From assembly GCA_963691815.1 (NCBI GenBank), contig OY829657.1, forward strand, positions 19,981,853-20,045,852: a DNA stretch of 64,000 nucleotides. The letters are read 5' to 3'. How positions within the stretch are numbered: the first letter of the stretch is position 1; each line of letters begins with the position of its first letter. Made by a program: the position numbers and the translations under genes. Shown here in pieces: positions 31,593 through 46,160 of this stretch. This DNA is from Echiichthys vipera. Lineage: Eukaryota; Chordata; Actinopteri; Perciformes; Trachinidae. Below the pieces are notes generated by a model that was not told the origin of the DNA, made no database searches, and saw only the letters and a program-made list of their open reading frames with translations.

Positions 31593-33698
31593 GTCCAACC
31601 CTGCTCTTGGAAAGCTACTGGCCTGCATGTTTCAGTAGCACTCCAGGAGCAGGGTTGGACACCACTGTTAAAGAAGCACAAAGTATAGCAAGGGTCTCTA
31701 CAGCATGCACAAGCAGAGGAGAACATCTTGTTGCACCTCATCGATGCCACAGCAGGTGTTTTTCATCAGAGGTCTTTGGCAGCCCACCTGTTGTGACTTT
31801 GCTAATTAATCTGTAGTCAGAATGCTTGAACGTCTTCTCACAACAGAAGACTACAGTAGTGGTTTTATGCCCATTAAAGAGTTAGTATTAAATTAATGTT
31901 AAAGCAGGAACAAAAGCGTGTCCCTCCCAAATGAAAAGACTATTCAGTATTGTATGGTTTTCGCAAATATCTGTTAACTTGAAACGGCATAATGACAAAT
32001 CAAAGTTCTTAGTTTGTGCAGTCTGTAAAATTACAAATCATAATTGTATGCATACAAGGCGCTGATGTGACCTTTTCACACTGGGAAACATGTGGATGTT
32101 GAATTATTGAATACTTTATATGTTTAACAAAGGATTCAGCTCTCTTACAAGGATCATGTGCAAACTTATATACTGAAGTTGTAGTTTGTAACACTATTAG
32201 TGCCTTGAAAATTAGACTTCTTACCTTATTAGAGCTACATTCATTGATTCTGGGCCCCTCGTAAAGTCGGTATTGCAAACATGCTAGCAAACAGTTGCCT
32301 ATTTACACATCCATCAGATAGCACCATTAGCATTCATTTGTGTTCTTGTTTCTGTCTAATATTCACTCTCCCTTTTTACTTCTGTTTTGGTCTCCACCTA
32401 CTCAGACTTAGCTTTCCTGGGCGCGTACAGTGTGTTTATCCAAGTTTTTTTTTGTCTGAAAACTAATTTATTTTAGCAGATGTACATCCGCTGCGTCACC
32501 AGATTTTCCCCCTACCCTTCAATGATAAGCCGGTGTAGCCAGAACATCTGACAATGCAAGACTAACTGAAAGCAGGTCGCACTGCAAACAAGGTTGATTA
32601 AAGTGCAGAAACTGAACCAAAATAGTAGAGTTACAGGCCGTAGATCCAAAACAACAAACTGAAAGATGCTAAAACGCTCCATAATTCTGTATACAAGCAA
32701 CATTTTTGAAGCACTTCTGCAGACTCAGGTGTAGATGCTTGTCTTTCTGGCAGCCACAAATCTTTCCACTCTGTCATGTTTTTTCTTTTTCCATATGTTC
32801 AAGGCTACTTACCTCACCACAGCGCACAGAGCCAACACATTTACTTACAGAAGGCCTGCAGCTGTATCTCTGCATGAATGCGAAGGCCGTCAGTGGGCAG
32901 TTCTACATTTTATGTACTGCTGTAATTGTCACACAGCTTTCAGAGACTGTTGCCATCCATGTGACAACCAATGGTAATTTAAAGAGTGATGAGTGAAAAG
33001 TGGCACAGCGTGGGCGTAAGGAGGTAGAGCATGTACTCCAATCACAGAGGAGCCTCTCAAACAGTGGCTGCACAACATAACACTTTACAATCAGTCTCTC
33101 AGGGCTTTCGACTTCTTTCTGTCTCCAAATCTCGCCCATACTGTAGTGATGTACAGTATGTACATCTAATGCTCCTGTCTGTCTCTCTTTATCTCACTGT
33201 CTTTCTCTCTCATGCAGTTTCTTTTTCTTTATTTCCCTTTTTTGGTATCCAAGTGATAAGATGCTCTCATCCACCTCATTTCCACCAGCCGCATGTGGAG
33301 TTGAGGAAGTTAGTTTGAATTGAAATTCATTCTTTTTCATTCTTTGCTCTTTGTTATTTCTGGTACTTTTCATTATGTATGAACGTATGATGACAGCTCT
33401 CCATTTTTTTCGTGCCTTCGAGTGTGGAAGTTTGAAACAGTTTTGAACTCTTTCCACCTTAATATTGCTCTGAATTTGTGCTGGTCAAATACTTTAAGTT
33501 AACATATATTGTCTGTGTCCAGGTGCCTCATTCGATTGCATTGAAGCCAAGTTAACCACGTCCGGGCTGCAGCTCTTGCCTCAATACTGCACCAGTTTCG
33601 ATAAAGATGCTTTAGTTACCCTGGAAATCCAGAAGAATCTCTAAGGGGTGTTGACATATAAGCAAGAAGCATCAAGCCGAGGCCTGTATCATGTCAAG

Positions 33699-34212
33699 TA
33701 GGGGCGCACTCACACTGTCCATCCGTATCGTGCCCCGTGCTTTAAGGTACTTGTCCCCCCCCCCTCTCCCCCCACGGCCCAGGCCCATTTGTACTCACAC
33801 TACCTGGGCCCCAGCGAATGCTTCTTGCCTGCCTATACGTCATCACGCCGTAAGCCTACGGTCTTTTTGCCACACAATGGAAAGCAGTGCGTCTTGTCCA
33901 ACTGTTTTTGAATATTTTCATCTGACCAAATCTGAAGTAAACACTCCACCTCCGCATCAAACCAACGTGAACCTTTCGCTGCCATTGTTTTAAATGTCTG
34001 CGCATGGTCCGTCCTTCTTTTTTCTATGTCCAAACAGGCGCACATAAAATGACGTCAGAACCATCGTAGGCCTCGTGCTTGTACATGAGCAAACGTGCTT
34101 TACAAAAGCCCACCTCTCCCAAACGGGCCGTGGCCGGCAAGCGTGCACTTGCACTCACACTGGTCAAACAAACTAGACTTTAGGTACGGATGGACAATGT
34201 TAGTGCTCCCTA
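33699..34212 (-). mobile_element. DNA transposon remnant with imperfect inverted ends and a SANT-like fragment
   Basis: Left end TAGGGGCGCACTCACACTGT then CCATCCGTA; right end, inverted, TAGGGAGCACTAACATTGTC then CATCCGTACC. A second inverted pair built on CCCACGGCCCAGGCCC sits inside at 33769 and just outside at about 34226, so the boundary may be more complex. No target duplication was found. Confidence 0.45.
33833..34045 (-). pseudogene. Myb/SANT-like domain fragment
   Basis: From the internal Met (about 33985) the frame reads MAAKGSRWFDAEVECLLQIW then SDENIQKQLDKTH, the first half of a SANT/MADF-like domain common in fish transposon-derived genes. After DKTH the similarity is lost. It lies inside the element above and is treated as a relic. 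Confidence 0.5.
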
Positions 34213-34339
34213 AGTGAATGCAAGCGGGCCTGGGCCGTGGGGGAAGAGGAACAAGGGACAATCACGCTAAAACACGGCTCCGATCATCTGGGCCGATGAT
34301 GAATGGTGGTTGTTTGAAACTGCTTTGGCCTCGACTCTA

Positions 34340-34485
34340 AATGACTTGGATTTAGCTTTTTCTTTAAAAAATGAACAAGAGGCACTCAAATCTTTCGTTT
34401 GCCAGAAAGATGTATTTGCTGTTTTGCCAAACCGGATATGGCAAAAGTTTAATTTACCAGTTAGCCCCGCTTGTCTCTAAACGTA
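34340..34485 (+). pseudogene. RecQ-like helicase fragment with Walker A motif, frameshifted
   Basis: One frame reads LKNEQEALKSFVCQKDVFAV then LP; the next frame continues TGYGKSLIYQLAPLVSK, which contains the Walker A (GxGKS/T) motif. A single extra base near 34430 separates them. No later helicase motifs follow. It is followed by repeat-like sequence (GATCGTTCCCAGATCCTACG). Possibly part of the same transposon family as 31042-31592. Confidence 0.5.
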
Positions 34486-37065
<2,580 letters not shown>

Positions 37066-38397
37066 TTGTCACTGCAGTGCTCTGAGGTTTTTGGGCAGCA
37101 AAGAGGCTGTGACGCAGTGTATCGTGCAAGGGAAAGGAAAGGGAGGGGTGATGCGTTGAGTGACATAAGAGGAGGAGGTGCAGTTGAAAGTGGATCAGTC
37201 GGACAGTGGGTCACCGTGCCGAGGTTTCTGCTGAGCTCAGCTTCCAGTCCGACACCTTGACTCATCGTACATCATCAACAGTCTTCATATTTAATAGTCC
37301 TTTATTGACGTTTTAGGATTTCTACAAAGGCTGTGTAGGGCATAAATTACTGCTTAAAAACAATTAAATGTGTCAGTGCTGCAAACTAACTTAGTGACTT
37401 GCTATGGGTTCTTCAGATTGAATTAATAGACTGATTATTCGCTCTGTTGGCAGTTTTTGATGCCAGATAAACCTGAGAATATTTACCAGTTCTTTCCATT
37501 TTGCAAACCTCCTCAATGTTTCCCTGTAATGTTGTTTCTGTTATAGTGAGGGAACACAGAGCCTAGCAGTGCTGAAAAACACTTGGACAGGAAAAGAGGT
37601 CAGCCATATTATAATGAGAATGGCTTCATCTTTCTATTCATTTAATGAAAAACACACACAACTGCATTTGTTTGCATATTCTGTTTGTGGTTTTTGCAAA
37701 GCAGCAGGGGCAAGTTCACTGGGGGTTTGCATGCTGTCGATTAGTTCAGGAGCATTCATGGTTAATGGTGTGCTGCCTGGGATGCCTCTTTATGAGGCTC
37801 TGTAAATGTGTCAGGCAGCAGCAGGGGAAAGCTAACTCCTCTGGTTCCTCTAATTGGATTTGCACGTGTGGAAGAAGGCCTGGATACATTTGGAACAAAA
37901 GACTTAATTCTACTCATCCTACACAGTCCAACCTACTGTTCAACGTTTTAGATTCCTTGACTTCCACCCTGGAGAAGAACCAAAAGTGCAGCCAAGAATC
38001 GGCTTGTTGTAATAAACAGGTTAGGAAGAGGACAGTGTAGTGTTAACAAATTCTGCAGCATTAAAGAAAATCAGCACATATTGTTCTCTGTACAAACAGC
38101 CAAAATTAGAGATGACATTGACATTTGTAAGACTATAAGCCAGTGTGTGTTCACCACCCACAGTTAAGTTTTTATTATTAAGGGCGTGCATACAGAAGGA
38201 GAACCCCCACAGTGCTTTAGAAGATGTCAGGGCATCCCCATGCAATCAACACTGACACATTTCTATTGTGTTGGCTCTGTACGCCTCCACATTCATTTTT
38301 AGATAGAACCAAGTGCAGGTTCTCTAATTTGAAGGGGTGTTTACATCCATGAACGGTGCAGAAACTGTAGCCATATAAGCAACGTTGTGGTTTAAGG

Positions 38398-38650
38398 GCT
38401 TCACTCTGGTCCAGACAGAAATATCTCAACAACTTTTAGATTAATTGCCACGGAATTTGGTACACAGAATCATGTTCCCCTCAGAATGAATTGTTATAAC
38501 TTTGGTGATCCCTTACCCTTTTCTGTAGCGCTACCAGCTGATCAAAAACGTAATTCGTCCAGTATTTTGGCATTCATGACATTCCCATCACTTTGTTTAT
38601 TGCTAATTAGCAAATGTTAGCTTGCTAAAACACTAAGATGGTGACATATC
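38398..38650 (-). repeat. Dispersed fish repeat A, copy 4 (inverted)
   Basis: Reads CTCTGGTCCAGACAGAAATA, GGTGATCCCTTACCC and GTAGCGCTACCAGCTGATC, the reverse complements of the words in copies 1-3, followed by AGCAAATGTTAGC. Confidence 0.6.
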
Positions 38651-40171
38651 ACATATTATTATATGTCAAATTGTTTTTTTTATCAAAGCTTGTTTCTCTC
38701 ATTTTATTAAGTACTTTTTTACTACATTGTTTTTTGCTAAAGTATACATTTTTCTGATAAGTTTGCTTTTAAACGGTTATTTGATGCTATAAAAACGTGG
38801 AAACGTCATGATTGACAGCTGTGATTGACTCACGATTGGTTGGTGAGTGTATGGCTGGGACTGTGACCTCCACTGCCCGATCACCACTGTGCAGACAGGT
38901 GGAAAAATGACAGCATGCTTGTATCCGGGATATCTTCTCTTCACTTTTGTACAGTTGGAGGAAGTGGAGACACGTCCATCCTTACCTACGGCCTTTGTAT
39001 TTTGTATTGTCTTCCTGTCTAAACAAACATATTGATTCTTCCAAAGAACTGCACAGAACAACAAACAAAACAAAAACAACTGGCCGCTACTTTCTGTAGG
39101 CACGTCAGAGCAGACACAGTTCAACTGATTCTCCTCCGCTTCTTCACAGCCTCATATTTTAATAAAAGGCTGATTATACTCTGTGATCCCCTGAGGAAAC
39201 GTGCAACAAAACACCAAATAACCCCTCATCTTTGCTCACAGTGTACCTGAACATTCATCCAATTTAATTTAAAAGCAGCAACGATGACAACAGGAACTCT
39301 CTGCTTTGTTTGTTTTGTATGTGTGACTCAATGCAAAAGATTCCCCCACATCCAGATATTAAGAAACACACCTGTGTTCAGTCAAACTTTTAGCTCAAAC
39401 GCATTAACGCTAAGAGCCCCTGAGGAGGCCATTAACATTCACACATGCTCGCAGTAATGTTGACACTCCTCTGTGCAGATCTGAAGGTGAAGGCAGGGGG
39501 TGTTGAACATACGACATTAGTGAAACAAATGGCATCTTCTGGTATCGCATCTGCTGCTAATGGCATATTTAATGGTGTGATATCTGAAACACACAGAAGT
39601 CGGCGTTGTCTGTCGAGGCATAATGGAACTGACAAACTCAGTCTCCTTCAAAATTAGGTTAAAAAAAGATGCTGCTTTGTGTCTGTGGAGGATTATTGTA
39701 ATGTGTGTGTACACCAGCACAAAGGCTGCTTTGTTTGTTTTCGACTGGCCTCTAGTCTATCGATTTAGTAACTACACTGCTGCTCCTGTAGGCTGTCAGG
39801 TTATTTGATTGGTCACAAATTTATATCTGGGTCTGTACGCACAGGGTCTGTTCTCCTGCAACAAAGTGTAATTTGGGATTATGTCTGCCAGAGCCTGCAG
39901 TGACTTCAGAGTTCATATTTCAGGAGTCATCAAGGTAGAAAGTACATTAACCTGATGTACTTCCGAATTTCCAAATTATGCTACTACTGGTATATACTTT
40001 TATACTACTTCATTTTCTTTTTAAAAAATACTATTGTTTAAAGACCCCAAAATGTTGGACGTGAGATTTCCATTTCTTTTTTATTCTAAAGCAGGTAGAG
40101 GTGCTGTATAAATATAGTGAAAGTATCCGAACACTCAATCCACAGGGAAACACAGCCCATATTCAGAAACT

Positions 40172-40306
40172 GTGTCTTTAAACAAGCCTTCAGGACTTCC
40201 TGTCACGCTGTGATGTCACAACTCAGCGAGAGCAGAGATGTGAAAAAGCCGGAAACGCTGACCGATCAGAGCTGGGATTTTTTCAGGAGGGGGTCTTAAA
40301 GAGACA
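40172..40306 (-). repeat. Internal fragment of the TTAA-flanked element family, inverted
   Basis: AAACAAGCCTTCAGGACTTC, TGATGTCACAACT and AGGAGGGGGTCTTAAAGAGA are reverse complements of words in the element at 15254-17592. The termini are missing. Confidence 0.65.
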
Positions 40307-40659
40307 GTCGCTAAAACAGAGCGTGATGAAGTAGTTTTTAAGTAGCTATAGCTACAATAAAAAAAAGTGCTTTTAAATAGCTATCGTCAATAATAGTACC
40401 CTTTTAAATATTAATTAATAGCTAGTTGCTAATAATGTAGCTTTCACCCTACTACCTTCTTTAATGGCGATACTTACTCTTGTTATTGTTTTCACCTCCA
40501 AATAAAGGGTTTTGGGTAATCTGGATAAAGAGTTGATTTTGTTACAACCTGATTTCAGCTGTTACTCTGGTGAGTACAATGTTGTAATAACGGACTACCA
40601 GCTGCCAGAGAAAATAAAAACAAGTTGTAATAAACCAGAATTTTCTGGACATTTTGCTG

Positions 40660-40745
40660 ATGTTACTTTTACTCGTATTTAAACATTGTGATATTGCTGC
40701 GTTTACTCCAGTAAAGGATCTAAGTACTTCTTGCACCACTAAAAA
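40660..40745 (+). repeat. Dispersed fish repeat B terminus
   Basis: GTTACTTTTACTCGTATTTA, CAGTAAAGGATCTAAGTACT and TCTTGCACCACT, the right end of the family. Confidence 0.55.
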
Positions 40746-41828
40746 TACCACTTTCAGATCTCTATGCTCTCACTGTTTAGCAAACGCAGACGCATTAGCT
40801 TACGTTGTTTGTATTCCCTGCAGGTCTGTGCTGCTAAAATAACATCATTCCTGCTCATCTTCATCTGTAACAGAATGAGACTTTTACATAAGGTGATTTC
40901 CTTGTTGCTAAGAATTCCTAATGCCCATGTAAGTAAAAATCATTCATGACTCAGTGACAAATGATGCTCAAACAGGCCTCAACTGGTGTCTGAGAGGCAG
41001 AAAGGATTGTCGGAAGCAGTGGGTGGACAGGACAGAAAAGTGTGAGGAAACAGCCTGAATAGCAAGAGGTGGGAAGCACGCAATGGCGTATCATTCACGA
41101 ATAGACACCCACACAGACACACACTCATCAAAACCCTTTAAATAAATTTATGTAACGAGCTTCCTGCCAGGAGCAAAGTACATATTATATCCCTCTATTA
41201 AAAATAGACATGAAACAGACAGAGCTCACGGATGTGACGTAAAAGGTTTCTCTTTTCATAACGTACCTCTCAATATACCGAGCGCTTACATTACTGTCAA
41301 GATGCCAAATGCATAAATACTTAGTAACTGGTGAAGATGCCTCATTGAAAGATCATATATACAGTCAGTCATATATACAGTCAAACACTGGGTTTGTGGA
41401 AGAAACACTTCTTTGTCATAAAATCCCCTAAATAATGACTTTAATGCTTTAAAAATGAGCCAGAAAGCTTCTGAATTAATCATGAGCTGGTATCAAAAGA
41501 TTCAGAAATTATTTCCGAAAGCCAAAACAGACAAAACTGCGAGTACATCCTAACTCGGCTCTCTGTACTCTGTACTGCATTATATCTTCGGTAGGTAGCA
41601 AGAAATTGAAGTACTTTTTTAAAGTACGGCCCTCATTTTGTACAAATAGAAAACATGCAAAAGATGTAGCTAAGCGATACCAATCAACTCAGGACACGCT
41701 CCTGTCTTTCATTAACTCAAGAAAGGCTTTTTAAATAAGAAATACCTTTATGAAAGAGCCATGAGAGGGTTGACGGAAGGTAAACACAAATCGTCCAGCT
41801 GAGCTGCCAGAACTCTGAACATTACACT

Positions 41829-41866
41829 TTATAGAATAGAAATACTTTATTGATCCCAAATTATCA
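41829..41866 (-). repeat. LINE 3' tail, inverted, related to 11460-11641
   Basis: TAGAATAGAAATACTTTATT then GATCCCAAATT is the reverse complement of the tail GGGATCAATAAAGTATTTCT common in fish non-LTR elements. Short and 5' truncated. Confidence 0.55.
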
Positions 41867-43544
41867 ATGTGCATCTGTTTCAGTTTGAACAGCTTGGACC
41901 TTAAATTACATTTATTGTTCAATTACGATTAACTTGAGGTAAATTAAGGGATACAATTATAGATTATCAGGGTTCAACACTAACTTTTGCAAAACTGCAA
42001 ATATGGTCGTTAGTCACCTCATATTTTGATTAATTAAAATATGTTGCAGCTTAATAATGACTGTGTGAGAATAAGCTTTATTACAGTAACCGAACAACAA
42101 GGGTTTCCACAGTCAAACATTTAATTTGCTTCACTGTTAAAATTGCCCCCACCGCACATGCAGCATCATTAATGCAATAAATATTGAAATGTATTTATTT
42201 TGGAGTGCACATCTCCCTCATTGCTGTCTCTATGTTGTTGTATGTTAAAATTGGCCAAGAAATAGTTGTCAATGGCAACTTGGAAACTGTTACTGTCAAG
42301 CCCTGATTAAGATATATTTAGATGGTTTTTAACAACCATCAAAGGTTTTTGAATTTAAGACAATCCTATCTCTCCTATAAAGTGTATTTGAATGAATTTT
42401 CTGCATGTCTTAAGGGTTTTTTAGGCGATAACAATCCATTAAGATGTACTAAATAGTATTAAAGCCTGCTAAAACTTTCACCTTCTTCTAATCTCTGATC
42501 TCACCTTTATGAAACAGTCCTCTGTGAGTTGACAGAAGGACAACACAAACTATGCAGGTGGGAATTCAACCTGCAGCCTTCAGACTTCACAGCTCTTTGT
42601 CTCTGAGCTGACAGGACTCTGTGATGTGTGAATCTCACGCAGTGATGAATTGGACTTTGTCAGTTTGTCAACATGAAATCTCATTCAGTGTGAAGTCTGT
42701 AAACCTTGTTTCTCTGCAGGTTGAATAAGATGAAATTTCTGTAGCTTCAGTCTGGTTCTCCTTTCTCTGGTCCTATGAGACAATCGGCACCGACCGCTGA
42801 GGTCCGAACTCCCCCTGAGGTATGTTGCACAGGTGAGCGTGTGATGAATGTATGGTTTCATTTCATTTGCCTGCTTAAAAATTAGAATACACTGAAAATC
42901 AATGTAAATGGCGGGATGACACGTGATTCAGGCGGCACAAATTGAGCGTCAAGCGTGGCGAGACGAGGTGTGAATGAAGCGTCTGAAGCAACGCGAATAT
43001 AGTTGAAAATATTGAACTTTTCAGGCGGCATCGCACCGTGACATCCAATCAGCATCATCGAAGTTCTCCGTGATACATCCAGGTGCTCACCAAAGCTGCT
43101 ATTGTTGCAGTCCTTGGGGAAACCAGACTGTTCCTGTGGATAAAATTGAATGGATATAACTATGAACTGTGAATGGCAGCAACATGCCTTTAGACATCTA
43201 GTCTGACGGAAATTCAGAAGAAGAAGAAAGCCATCAGAGCAGAGTGAAGCGCGCAGCACCCTTTACGGCTTCGGAGGTTAAATCACTGATGGCCTGATCT
43301 CATTATAACACAAAGGCTCTTTTAAATGCCACACGCTTCCTCTGAGAGCTCTTTTCTTTCTTTTTCTGTTCTTTTAGAGCATTTAGACCCCTGTTAGCAC
43401 TAGCATAACTTCCATTTAGCACACAGCAGAGTAGCCTGTCCCGGGGTTAGCTTCAGTTAGCTAGCCGCCTCAGCTGCTACATTCAATAGACGCGAATGAA
43501 GCGATGATCAAAAATTTGACAAATGTGAGCAAGCGGCGCAATGT

Positions 43545-43758
43545 CGAAGTGTCCTTGGGCAAGACACTGAACCCCGAATTGCTTGTGTGAATGTGGTGTG
43601 AATGGTTAGATTAGATTAGATGGTATGTAGATGTCCACTGCCATCTGTGTGAATGTCTCTGTGAATGGGTGAATGTGACAAGTCGTGTGGAAGCGCCTTG
43701 AGTAGTCAGAAGACTCGAAAGGCACCATATAAGTACAAGTCCATCTACCATTTGCCAT
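43545..43758 (+). repeat. L2-like interspersed element (3' region)
   Basis: GTGTCCTTGGGCAAGACACT, GAAGCGCCTTGAGTAGTCAG and CACCATATAAGTACAAGTCC are the landmarks of a very common fish non-LTR tail. It interrupts another decayed repeat. Internal TTAGATTAGATTAGATG is a short expansion. Confidence 0.65.
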
Positions 43759-46067
43759 CCAAGCATCTCATGCGATTGTATTCACGTCTGTCGCATTTGG
43801 TTTGAACGCAGCTTAAGATCATAAAGTTAATTTTGCAACAATTTCAATTTGCAAAATTTCTGAATTTCCAGCAACAACCAACGTGAAGGGAACAGCAAAC
43901 CCTTAAGTTCATGTGATGCAGTCCCTTTAGGGCGTCCTACATCCTGTAAAACTCTGTCCGTGCTGGTCTGCTTCATCATTTACAACCTTGGAGCGAGAAT
44001 AACATTGGTGTAGAATTGTGGGCAGTGCTGTAGTTTTCAACCATTTCTCAGCCTTGGAGCCTTACTATTTTCATCACAACATAAGAAACATACACTGGGT
44101 TGGCGTGATTTTCAAATACTTCTATTTATTTCTTCGTACTGGACGTGCAGTCAGTGGAATTTAGTGGGTAAAAGGAATCGTTTATTTCCATTTAAAAAAA
44201 GAGGAATACTGTATATGTATACTTGTTGTTCTTTCTTGTTCTTCAGTGTCTCCCCGTAGTACAGTGTGAGGGGTCTAATATGAGTCCAGGGAGACCTACT
44301 GTACGATGACATTTTAAAGCTTTAGGTGTCTATGTTGTAGTTTATAGTGCATTACAGAGAGGTTTTCCAACAAACTCAGCTCCCTTTGGCCCCATTAAAC
44401 TTCTATTTTTGGGCACTTTGCTTCTCAAAAAGGCCGGAAATAGCACCGTGTGTTTCAAGGTAAACTTGGCATGTGTAGTGTTAAAGGAACATTTTAGTAT
44501 TTTTCAACTTTGGTCATTCTCCACGCTCACATGCTACTGTTTATTTATGAATTTATTTCTAGCGATTTATGTATAATAATTTCTATATATTTCTGAGCAA
44601 CAGAAAAGGCATTAATGTCAGCAAGAGGCATGATAATGAATCAATAAAATGGCACTGAATATAAAGAAGATTTGTCTTCATGCACTCAAAGTGTTGATTG
44701 TGTGTGCATTTACATTAACAAAATGGTTTATGCCTCCCATAAGACACAATTTGCTTTTCAAGAAAATAAAAATCCAACCATTCAGTCACGTCACTTCACC
44801 GTGATTTACCCAGCATCGCCACTGATGCCCAGAGTGTTGGCTTTGTCCTTTGCTGTCAGAGCTGGTGTTCACCACCAAGCCTCTTATTGCTCCCCAGGGG
44901 GGCTGCTGCTGCTGAGATGGGGGGAGGCATCAGTGAACGAACCAGTGGATCAATGGTCACCAAGCTAACCTCCCTGTCTTCATCTACTGCCTGTGGGAGG
45001 TCAACTCTCAGAAGGAAGAGATTGACGAGGTGACCTGGGTGTGGCTGGTTGTGAAAGGAAATATTGAAGGAAGATGGGGGAAACAAAGAAATAAGGAAGA
45101 GGGAGCAGCCAATTGTCAAATAAATGAATCTTCACTATGTTAGGAACCTGATATCATGCTGACTGTATAGACTTATACTGCTGGGTCTCAAGATAAACAA
45201 TATTTAAAACCTTCTGATGCTTATTGATGACAGCTTTCTTTGTCCATAAAAGCATGCTTTAATTGCTTTGTAGGGTGGTCACCTTGGTTGCTTTTCGTAT
45301 GGAGAAGTTAATGTTTTGTCGAACCGGCCTTATGGGTCTTTCTTCACGTTGATTTTGGGGCAGTGACACAAAGTCTCCAGCATTGAAGTGTTGTTTAGAC
45401 CAGCCCGTTCTCATTCCCAGTGTGTCAAATATTATTGTTTTGTCACAGACCCCGGCTGCGTCTGACGCACAAGGCACCCTTTTGGCACACAGGAAACACA
45501 CCAGGCTTTCAACTCTTACACCCATCTACTGCATAAGTAGACTGTGCTCCAGAAGTAAGAGCGACATAGTCTTCAAAGGAAAGAAGTCATGGTGGATTGA
45601 TGAGACAAACACAGGATTTTCACCCCTGAAACTGCGGTTTGCTTGGCTGTTGCACCTAAGTCCAGTCTCGTTAGGTCTCGAGACCACTTTTTGGAAGTCT
45701 TGCACTTGTCTTGGTCTCATGCTTTGTTGGACATGAAATTGTCTTGGACTTGGCTATTGAGCACCGATCAAGTTGTTCCTAGTTGCTGATTGGGGATCAG
45801 TTGTACAGAACGTTGCCTAAATTCTATTCATTCATTTATTAGTTTGATGTTAGAAGATAGATGAGTCTTGTTTATAGATCCGTCCTAAACTCCTTAATCA
45901 CTATATTAACATTGGAAAGACACTGTTTCCTGTTATGGTCTTGAACAGGACTTAGTTTGCTCCGGACTCCGGTCTTTGTCGCCTGGACCTGGTCTTGGAC
46001 TTGACTTGTACTTGATTGAGTTGGTGTTGACTACAGCCCCGGCGGTTACTGTCTCATGCATCACTGT

Positions 46068-46160
46068 AGTCACCCACGATCTTTTCCTAACCCTAACCAA
46101 GTGGTTCTGTTGCCTAAACCACGTGGTTTTGTTTGAATTCACATTAACTACATGTTTGCC
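46068..46160 (+). repeat. Dispersed CCTAACCAAGTGG repeat, second copy
   Basis: CACCCACGATCTTTTCCTAA, CCCTAACCAAGTGGTTCTGT and TGCCTAAACCACGTGGTTTT match the copy near 3380-3445. Confidence 0.6.

Larger units (their letters stand above)
31026..31667 (+). mobile_element. hAT-like hairpin MITE split by another transposon
   Basis: Ends CAGTGGGGTCCAACCC and GGGTTGGACACCACTG are inverted repeats. The right part is an almost perfect hairpin: 28-bp arms at 31593-31620 and 31633-31660 match at 25 positions, with a 12-base loop. The left arm is interrupted after CCAACCC by the element at 31042-31592. No clear outer target duplication. Confidence 0.7.

Noticed and set aside
42882..43259. 125-codon open frame on the minus strand as a gene
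   Set aside because: Lies in what looks like a decayed DNA transposon (GCGTCTGAAGCAACGCG words) and shows no known domain.
44672..45119. Possible gene on either strand around a GC-richer block
   Set aside because: Frames of 98 and 87 codons have no domain match I recognise and no supporting splice structure; possibly a repeat remnant.
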